A stretch of 64,000 nt of DNA from Mesorhizobium sp. INR15 (GTDB taxonomy: Bacteria > Pseudomonadota > Alphaproteobacteria > Rhizobiales > Rhizobiaceae): the NCBI RefSeq assembly GCF_015500075.1, contig NZ_CP045496.1, positions 3,854,001 to 3,918,000 of the forward strand. Reading direction: 5' to 3'. Both the position numbers and the translations under genes were made by a program. Each line of letters begins with the position of its first letter. The stretch's first letter is position 1. Shown piece by piece: positions 58,282 through 64,000 of this stretch. Under the pieces are notes generated by a model. It was not told the DNA's origin and ran no database searches. It saw only the letters and a list, made by a program, of their open reading frames with translations.

Positions 58282-58374
58282 GCAGGGGAATAAGGGAGTA
58301 GGGCAGTAGGCAGCAGGAAATCCAGGATCGATTTTCCCCCACTGCCTTACTCCCCTAATCACCTACTGCCTTAA
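58278..58374. repeat. G-rich inverted repeat between coxS and coxL
   Basis: Left arm TTAAGCAGGGG, then AATAAGGGAGTAGGGCAGTAGG; right arm, read on the other strand, TTAAGGCAGTAGG then TGATTAGGGGAGTAAGGCAGTGGGGG. The arms match over about 36 bases with a few gaps, and begin at the coxS stop codon. G-tracts of two to five recur every seven to nine bases on both strands. It resembles intergenic repeat elements rather than a simple terminator; no T-run follows. Confidence 0.65.
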
Positions 58375-58393
58375 TTCGGGAGGAATTTTTGCG

Positions 58394-60745
58394 ATGGGCA
58401 TTGAAGGTGTTGGCGCTCGCGTTGCGCGCAAGGAAGACAAGCGGTTCATCACCGGCGCCGGCCGTTATGTCGACGACATGGTGGTTCCTGGCATGAAGCA
58501 TGCCGCGTTCGTGCGCAGTCCGCACGCACACGCACAGATCAAGAAGATCGACGTGAAACAGGCGCAGGCCATGCCGGGCGTCATTGGCGTTCTGACCGGC
58601 AAGGAACTCAAGGCCGACGGCATCGGCAACCTCATCTGCGGCTGGATGATCCATTCCAAGGATGGCTCGCCGATGAAGATGGGCGCATGGTCGCCCTTGG
58701 CGTTCGACAGGGTCCGCTATGTCGGCGATGCCGTCGTCATCGTCGTAGCCGAGACCAAGAGCCAGGCCCGCGACGCGGCCGAAGCCGTCGACATCACCTA
58801 CAAGGAATTGAAATCGGTCGTCGATGCATCCAAGGCGATGGACAAGGGTGCGCCGCAGATACATCCCGAAGCCGACAACAATCTGATTTTCGACTGGGAT
58901 ATCGGCAACGCCGATGAGACGGCGGCCGCCTTCACGAAGGCCGCCCATGTCGTCAAGATGGACATCATCAACAATCGTCTCGTGCCCAATGCGATGGAGC
59001 CGCGCGCGGCGCTAGGCCACTATGACAAGGCCGAAGACCACTACACCTGCTGGACAACGTCGCAGAACCCGCATGTCGCGCGGCTGGTGATGAGCGCCTT
59101 CTACAATGTCGCGCCGGAAAACAAGCTGCGCGTCATAGCGCCCGACGTCGGCGGCGGTTTCGGCTCGAAGATCTACATTTACCCGGAAGAGCTCGTCTGC
59201 CTGTGGGCTTCGAAGAAGACCGGAGTACCGGTCAAATGGGTGGCCGACCGCACTGAGAGCTTCCTCACCGACGCGCATGGCCGCGACCATCATACCCATG
59301 CTGAAATGGCCTTCGACAAGGACCACAAGATTCTCGGCCTGAAGGTCGAGACGAAAGCCAATCTCGGCGCCTACATGTCGCTGTTCTCGTCGGCGACGCC
59401 AACCTACCTCTACGCGACGCTTTTGTCGGGCCAGTACAATATCCCGGCGATCCACGCCAATGTGAAGGCGATCTACACCAACACCGCACCCGTCGATGCC
59501 TATCGCGGGGCAGGGCGGCCAGAAGCCACCTTCGTCATGGAGCGGATGATGGAGACCGCCGCGCGGCAGTTCGGCGTGTCGCCGGCCGAGTTGCGCCGCA
59601 AGAATTTCGTCACGGCGTTCCCGCATCAGACGCCGGTCATCATGTGCTACGACGCTGGCGATTATGGAGCCTCGCTCGACGCGGCGATGAAGGCTTCCGA
59701 CTATGCCGGCTTTGCCAAGCGCAAGGCGGCGGCGGCCAAGAAGGGCCTGCTGCGCGGCATCGGCATGAGCTGCTATATCGAGGCCTGCGGCATCGCACCA
59801 TCGGCGGCGGTGGGATCGCTCGGCGCTGGTGTCGGTCTTTGGGAATCGGCCGAGGTGCGCGTCAACGCGGTTGGCACGATCGAAGTGCTGACCGGATCGC
59901 ACAGCCACGGTCAGGGCCATGAGACAACCTTCGCGCAACTGGTCAACGAGCGCTTTGGCGTGCCGATCGATTCGGTCTCGATCATCCATGGCGACACCGA
60001 CAAGGTGCAGATGGGCATGGGCACCTACGGCTCGCGCTCGGGCGCGGTCGGCATGTCCGCGATCGTCAAGGCACTCGACAAGGTCGAGGCCAAGGCCAAG
60101 AAGATCGCGGCGCATCTGCTCGAGGCCGATGAGAGCGACATCGTCATCGAGAATGGCGCGCTGAAGGTCGCGGGCACGGACAAGAACGTGCCCTGGTTCC
60201 AGATGGCGCTCGCCGCCTACACTGCCCACAATCTGCCGGGCGGCATGGAGCCCGGCCTGAAGGAAACTGCGTTCTACGATCCGTCGAATTTCACCTTCCC
60301 CGCCGGCTGCTACATCTGCGAAGTCGAGGTCGACCCCGAAACCGGCATGACCGAGATCATCCAGTTCGTCGCCGCCGACGATTTCGGCAACATCATCAAC
60401 CCGATGATCGTCGAGGGACAGGTGCATGGTGGATTGGCTCAAGGCATCGGCCAGGCGCTGCTCGAGGGCGCCCACTACGACAGCAGCGGCCAGCTGCTGA
60501 CCGCCAGCTTCATGGACTACACCATGCCGCGCGCCGGCGACCTGCCGTCGTTCAAGGTCTCGACCTCGAACACGCCATGCCCGGGCAATCCGCTCGGCAT
60601 CAAGGGCTGCGGCGAGGCCGGCGCCATCGGCTCGCCGCCGGCTGTCATCAATGCCATCACCGACGCCATCGGCAGCAATGATCTTGCCATGCCGGCATCG
60701 CCGTCCACGGTCTGGGCAGCGATCCGCGCCGCCGCGAAACACTGA
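58394..60745 (+). CDS. coxL: CO-dehydrogenase-type large subunit, molybdopterin-binding (CoxL, form II)
   Basis: A 783-residue molybdenum hydroxylase large subunit. The active-site loop reads AYRGAGRPE, the form II type, whereas true aerobic CO dehydrogenases (form I) have AYRCSFR; so the natural substrate may not be CO. Cofactor motifs DVGGGFGSKIY and GCGEAGAIGSPPA (catalytic Glu) are present, and SHGQGHETTFAQ near residue 500. GGGAGGA lies ten bases before the ATG. It lies between coxS and coxM, separated from coxS by a 112-base spacer filled with an inverted repeat. Confidence 0.93.
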   Translation: MGIEGVGARVARKEDKRFITGAGRYVDDMVVPGMKHAAFVRSPHAHAQIKKIDVKQAQAMPGVIGVLTGKELKADGIGNLICGWMIHSKDGSPMKMGAWSPLAFDRVRYVGDAVVIVVAETKSQARDAAEAVDITYKELKSVVDASKAMDKGAPQIHPEADNNLIFDWDIGNADETAAAFTKAAHVVKMDIINNRLVPNAMEPRAALGHYDKAEDHYTCWTTSQNPHVARLVMSAFYNVAPENKLRVIAPDVGGGFGSKIYIYPEELVCLWASKKTGVPVKWVADRTESFLTDAHGRDHHTHAEMAFDKDHKILGLKVETKANLGAYMSLFSSATPTYLYATLLSGQYNIPAIHANVKAIYTNTAPVDAYRGAGRPEATFVMERMMETAARQFGVSPAELRRKNFVTAFPHQTPVIMCYDAGDYGASLDAAMKASDYAGFAKRKAAAAKKGLLRGIGMSCYIEACGIAPSAAVGSLGAGVGLWESAEVRVNAVGTIEVLTGSHSHGQGHETTFAQLVNERFGVPIDSVSIIHGDTDKVQMGMGTYGSRSGAVGMSAIVKALDKVEAKAKKIAAHLLEADESDIVIENGALKVAGTDKNVPWFQMALAAYTAHNLPGGMEPGLKETAFYDPSNFTFPAGCYICEVEVDPETGMTEIIQFVAADDFGNIINPMIVEGQVHGGLAQGIGQALLEGAHYDSSGQLLTASFMDYTMPRAGDLPSFKVSTSNTPCPGNPLGIKGCGEAGAIGSPPAVINAITDAIGSNDLAMPASPSTVWAAIRAAAKH

Positions 60746-60756
60746 GGAGGAAGCCC

Positions 60757-61554
60757 ATGTATTCGGTCAACTACCACCGCGCCGCCTCGGTCACTGACGC
60801 AGCCAAGTTGCTCAAGACGGGTGATGCAAAACCGCTGTCGGGCGGGATGACGCTGATCCCGGCGATGAAGACGCGGCTTGCGGCACCTTCCGATCTAGTC
60901 GACCTGTCGCGTCTCAAGGAGCTGCAAGGCATCAAGGTGTCGGGCAAGACGGTCACCATCGGTGCCGGCACCACGCATTACGACGTCGCCCGCGACGAGA
61001 AACTCCGGAAGGCCTGTCCGGCGCTTGCCCATCTGGCGTCGCTGATCGGCGATCCGGCGGTGCGCTACAGAGGCACGATCGGCGGTTCGATCGCCAACAA
61101 CGACCCGGCCGCCGACTATCCGGCTGCACTCTTGGCGCTGGGTGCCACAATCACCACCAACAAGCGCCAGATCGCGGCCGACAAGTTCTTCAAGGGCCTG
61201 TTCGAGACGTCACTGAAGGAAGGTGAGATCGTCACTACTGTCACTTTCACCGCACCGGCGAAGGCCGCCTACGAGAAGTTCCGCAACCCGGCGTCACGGT
61301 ACGCGATCGTCGGTGTGTTCGTGGCCAAGGGCAAGGATGGCGTCAGCGTAGCCGTCACCGGCGCCGGCGACGACGGTGTGTTCCGCTCGAAGGAAATCGA
61401 GGCGGCACTGGCCAAGAGCTTCGAGGCATCCGCGCTGGAAGGCATGAAGGTGCCGGCCAAGAGCCTGATGACGGACATTCACGCTTCGGCGGATTACCGC
61501 GCCAATCTGATCGTGGTGATGGCCAAGCGCGCGGTGGCTGCCGCCAACGGCTGA
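60757..61554 (+). CDS. coxM: CO-dehydrogenase-type medium subunit, FAD-binding (CoxM, form II)
   Basis: A 265-residue FAD-binding subunit. Flavin contacts are SGGMTLIPAMKTRL near residue 28 and TIGGSIANNDPAADYPAAL near 107. It reoxidises CoxS and passes electrons to the respiratory chain. GAGGAGG is close ahead of the ATG, 11 bases after coxL. A 12-base-pair hairpin closes the operon. No coxD, coxE, coxF or coxG maturation genes follow, so maturation must rely on genes elsewhere. Confidence 0.93.
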   Translation: MYSVNYHRAASVTDAAKLLKTGDAKPLSGGMTLIPAMKTRLAAPSDLVDLSRLKELQGIKVSGKTVTIGAGTTHYDVARDEKLRKACPALAHLASLIGDPAVRYRGTIGGSIANNDPAADYPAALLALGATITTNKRQIAADKFFKGLFETSLKEGEIVTTVTFTAPAKAAYEKFRNPASRYAIVGVFVAKGKDGVSVAVTGAGDDGVFRSKEIEAALAKSFEASALEGMKVPAKSLMTDIHASADYRANLIVVMAKRAVAAANG

Positions 61555-61575
61555 GCCAGGCGGTATCGCTATCTT

Positions 61576-61606
61576 GAGAAAGGGGCCTTCGTGGCCCCTT
61601 TCTCTT
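61576..61606 (+). terminator. Terminator of the cox operon
   Basis: GAGAAAGGGGCC-TTCGT-GGCCCCTTTCTC, twelve perfect base pairs with a UUCG-type loop, followed by TTGCG, 22 bases after coxM. The right arm itself ends in a pyrimidine run CTTTCTCTT. Confidence 0.75.
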
Positions 61607-61750
61607 GCGAGGGCTTTGCACTCATCTCGCGCTTGCACAAAATGATATTGCACTGCAATATCTCTTTCGGGCGGGATAATGCGAACCGGGGCTCGGATCG
61701 CGGCGCGACCCGTGGCCCCTTTTCGCATCGTTCAACGCGAAAGGACTGGC

Positions 61751-62773
61751 ATGGCCGACATCTCCGCGACGCATGGTGCCTTGCCCCGGTCTGTCGCCGA
61801 CAGTTCGCCCAGGGCAAGGCTCGCCTATCTCGACGGCTGGCGTGGCCTGTCGATCGCGCTGGTCTTGATCGGCCATTTCTTTCCTGTCCCGGGAATCAAT
61901 CTCGGTGTGATGGGCGTCGAATTTTTCTTCGTGCTCAGCGGGCGGCTGATGGCCGAGATCCTGTTTGTCGAACGCTATCCGCTGAAAAAATTCTTCAAGC
62001 GCCGGTTCTCACGCATCTACCCCGCGCTTCTGGTCTTCGTGGCAGTGGCGATGACTGCCCTGACCGGGACATTCATCGCGTTCAAATGGAAGGCGGCGCT
62101 GACCGCGCTGACATTCACCTACAATTATGCCGGAGCCTTTGTGACAAGGGCAGGGGCGCTCGATCATATCTGGTCGCTGTGCGTCGAAGAGCACGCCTAT
62201 GTCATCCTGGCGCTGATCAGCGTGCTGGTTTCGCGCCGCGACCGTGTCATCACGCTGCTGGTCGGGCTGGCCCTGCTGGCGATGGCGAATGGCGCGGTCT
62301 CGTACTGGGTGTTCAAGATGGACTACGAGGCCACCTATTGGCGCACCGACGTGCATATCGCGTCGATCCTGCTGTCGGCCGCCATCTGCCTGCTCAAGGC
62401 CGACGGCAGGCTGCCGCAAATCCTCCGGGGCAACCATATCGCGCTCGCTGCAACTTGTGGTGCGGTCATCCTGTTCCTCGACGCGGTGTCAACGCCAATC
62501 CACTATCTGCTCGCGGTGCCGCTGCTGGCATTGGCGGTCAATGCGCTCGATTTCAGCGGCCGTTATATATCCGGAATGCTGTCATCCTGGCCGATGGCGA
62601 CACTCGGCCTGTGGTCGTACTCGCTCTACCTCTGGCAGCAGCCCTTTTACAAATTCGTCTTTGATCAGGGCAGCGCGCCGATACCGATGCTGGCTGGTGC
62701 CTTTGCCTGCGCGCTGTTCAGTTACTACGTCGTCGAGCGGCCGGCACGGCAATGGCTGAATCGCAACTGGTGA
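61751..62773 (+). CDS. Acyltransferase-3-family membrane protein
   Basis: A 340-residue integral membrane acyltransferase (AT3/OafA type) with about ten helices. The hallmark H is in LIGHFFPV, near residue 40, and the RRFSRIYPAL motif follows, with SLCVEEHAYV and a late YYVVERPARQWL end. These enzymes add acetyl or other acyl groups to surface glycans or other exported acceptors. The ATG at 61751 has AAAGGA five bases ahead. The acceptor is unknown; a glycosyltransferase gene exists at 34 kb but not nearby. Confidence 0.87.
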   Translation: MADISATHGALPRSVADSSPRARLAYLDGWRGLSIALVLIGHFFPVPGINLGVMGVEFFFVLSGRLMAEILFVERYPLKKFFKRRFSRIYPALLVFVAVAMTALTGTFIAFKWKAALTALTFTYNYAGAFVTRAGALDHIWSLCVEEHAYVILALISVLVSRRDRVITLLVGLALLAMANGAVSYWVFKMDYEATYWRTDVHIASILLSAAICLLKADGRLPQILRGNHIALAATCGAVILFLDAVSTPIHYLLAVPLLALAVNALDFSGRYISGMLSSWPMATLGLWSYSLYLWQQPFYKFVFDQGSAPIPMLAGAFACALFSYYVVERPARQWLNRNW

Positions 62774-62877
62774 ATGACGGCGTCATGCAGCGTTGGGGGA
62801 CTGGAAGGATCAGTCCTTATGGCGCCTTGCCGACACGCTGGAAGGCAAGCAGTTCGTGAGGCTTTGAGGCGGGTGGA

Positions 62878-63363
62878 TCAGGCGGTTCGTTTCTTGTTCT
62901 CGGCCAGATACCGCTTAAGCCCAGCCTCGCCGCGTGGTGTCGTCCAGCGGTGGTTCCAGGCGAAAGCTGGCCGCAGCAGCGGAGCGAGGAACTTCAGGAT
63001 CGGCCTCAGCACAGTGACCTGCCAGGTCAATTGAACCTGGGTGCTAGTACCTGATGGCGACAGTTCCGCGCGCCAAAGCCCGTCGAAATCGCCGAAGGTT
63101 TTGACAACCACCAGCCGGCCCGGTTCGAGTTCCGCTGCCTCGACGATGAAGTTCAGTTCGTAGGGCAGGGCGCCGCGAGCCCGCGCCCTTGCGCGGGAGC
63201 AAACCGTCGCCTTGCCCTTTCGGTCGAGTGGCTCGACTTCCTTGTAGACATCACCCCACCAGAGCGGCAGCAGTTCAGCATCGGACAAGACCTCCCACAC
63301 TTCCTGAGGTGTTGCCTCCGGGATATGCCAGCTTTCGTCGAAGCGGAAGACGTTGCTTGGCAT
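62878..63363 (-). CDS. SRPBCC-family protein
   Basis: A 161-residue START/SRPBCC-fold protein (polyketide cyclase/dehydrase-like). It has the opening FDESWHIPEATPQEVWEVLSDAELLPLWWGDV, a glycine-rich turn, and the terminal long helix (TTPRGEAGLKRYLAENKK) that closes the hydrophobic pocket. Such proteins bind hydrophobic small molecules; no function can be given. It could be grouped loosely with CoxG-like SRPBCC proteins, but its position and sequence do not support that. It is convergent with the acyltransferase. Confidence 0.78.
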   Translation of the reverse strand: MPSNVFRFDESWHIPEATPQEVWEVLSDAELLPLWWGDVYKEVEPLDRKGKATVCSRARARARGALPYELNFIVEAAELEPGRLVVVKTFGDFDGLWRAELSPSGTSTQVQLTWQVTVLRPILKFLAPLLRPAFAWNHRWTTPRGEAGLKRYLAENKKRTA

Positions 63364-63432
63364 CGCGTTTCCTCCACATGGCGGAAACGTCCATGGTAGC
63401 CATGGCTTCTTTGCCTGACCAGAGCCGCCGCC

Positions 63433-63927
63433 TCAGGCGGCAATCCGCCTGACATAGTAGCGCACGGCCTTCTCGCCGCCATGGATCACCGCCTCGCCGG
63501 CCTCGGCGAAACCAAGTGCGGCGTGGAAGGCATCCGAGGCCGGATTGGGCGGATCCTTGTTGACCTCGCAGGTAACCACCGTGTGTTCGGCGCGCAGCGC
63601 GTGGTCGAACAGGTCCTGGTAGATTCGGCGGGCATGGCCGCGCCCGCGCGCATCTGCCGCCACCACAACGCGGTCTACATAAACGAAGCGCTCGTAACGT
63701 TCGCGGAACCAGAGGAAATTCGGGCTGTCGTAGCGGGCATTCTGGTCGAAGGTCATGATGAAGGCTTCGAGATTGCCAATGCGGCGCGCGTAAAACGCCT
63801 CGCCAAGCAGAAAGGACAATCGCTCTGGCTCAAGCCAGGACAATTCGGCCGCATGCTCGTTGTTGAGCGCCAGGATCGCGGCTTCATCATTCGGCAAGAT
63901 GCGATCGATCGGAGATGGGGCAGTCAT
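63433..63927 (-). CDS. GNAT-family N-acetyltransferase
   Basis: A 164-residue GNAT-fold acetyltransferase. The acetyl-CoA pyrophosphate loop is in VVAADARGRGHARRIYQDLF, with VVTCEVNKDPPNPASDAF as the following catalytic strand-helix. The N-terminal ILPNDEAAILALNNEHAAELSWLE is typical of a small subgroup found in many proteobacteria. The acceptor is unknown. The gene is the second of a probable minus-strand pair, 25 bases downstream of a gene cut by the window edge. Confidence 0.85.
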   Translation of the reverse strand: MTAPSPIDRILPNDEAAILALNNEHAAELSWLEPERLSFLLGEAFYARRIGNLEAFIMTFDQNARYDSPNFLWFRERYERFVYVDRVVVAADARGRGHARRIYQDLFDHALRAEHTVVTCEVNKDPPNPASDAFHAALGFAEAGEAVIHGGEKAVRYYVRRIAA

Positions 63928-63952
63928 CGCGCCTTGCCTTCTGTTCTCGAAG

Positions 63953-64000
63953 TCACGCCTTGGCCGCGGCGATCGTCGCCGCCACCGCTGCTTCGTCGGT
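63953..64000 (-). CDS. C-terminal end of an unidentified protein, cut by the window
   Basis: Reading into the window on the minus strand gives the last 15 codons of a frame ending in the residues TDEAAVAATIAAAKA and a TGA stop at 63953. It lies 25 bases upstream of the GNAT start, so the two are likely one transcript. Nothing more can be said about the product. Confidence 0.5.
   Translation of the reverse strand, partial: TDEAAVAATIAAAKA

Noticed and set aside
59012..60742. A 576-codon open frame on the minus strand
   Set aside because: It lies entirely opposite coxL. It is rich in Arg, Asp, His and Gly without any domain, as expected from the antisense of a GC-rich gene with strong third-position bias.
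62878..63363. The SRPBCC protein as CoxG of the cox operon
   Set aside because: It is on the opposite strand, 1.3 kb beyond the operon's terminator, and lacks resemblance beyond the general fold.

Overview
The window looks like ordinary chromosome from a Mesorhizobium-like member of the Rhizobiales. Base composition is GC-rich. The marker systems are typical of rhizobia: an acpXL/lpxXL cluster for very-long-chain acylated lipid A, RirA next to a hmu heme-uptake locus, a RhiA-like protein, an Lrp-type PutR with PutA, and form II CO-dehydrogenase-like genes in the order S-L-M. This is a judgement from gene content and protein resemblance; no database was searched. No insertion sequence, phage gene, CRISPR array or rRNA was seen.

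Layout. 1-4.2 kb: the 3' part of cobQ, a VOC protein with an AraC regulator, a small membrane protein, a TSUP transporter and a TerB-like protein. 4.2-10.6 kb: a minus-strand operon with an M20 deacylase and a complete peptide-type ABC importer. 10.8-12.4 kb: a secreted L,D-transpeptidase and an outer-membrane barrel. 12.4-17.4 kb: the VLCFA-lipid A cluster (acpXL, two ketosynthase-type genes, a dehydrogenase, lpxXL), preceded by a slipin. 19.08-19.23 kb: two abutting tRNA-like genes. 19.4-24.2 kb: a histidine phosphatase, a 1006-residue caspase/TPR protein and an AEC transporter. 24.3-34 kb: semialdehyde dehydrogenase, mutarotase, PfkB kinase, a YtkA/FixH-like protein with a di-heme peroxidase, then putR/putA. 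34-37.9 kb: glycosyltransferase, serine protease, Crp/Fnr regulator and a RhiA-like gene.

37.9-47 kb is an iron/heme island. A minus-strand unit (TonB-dependent heme receptor, 4-Cys periplasmic protein, TonB, IsdG-like heme monooxygenase) diverges from hmuPSTUV, and rirA follows convergently. Matching TGA-N9-TCA sites lie in the hmuR-hmuP spacer and before rirA, which suggests one iron-responsive circuit. 47-54 kb: DUF445, phasin, MaoC, a MocR regulator divergent from an EamA exporter, an alcohol dehydrogenase and a MaiA-like GST. 54-57.5 kb: a FIST sensor, a hybrid histidine kinase and a LuxR response regulator. 57.7-61.6 kb: coxS-coxL-coxM. 61.7-64 kb: an acyltransferase, SRPBCC and GNAT proteins, and the end of one more minus-strand gene.

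The least explained signals are the tandem tRNA-like genes (one with a 5-nt anticodon loop, sharing its CCA with the next), the ketosynthase homologue without its catalytic cysteine, the G-rich inverted repeat between coxS and coxL, and three related palindromic intergenic repeats.
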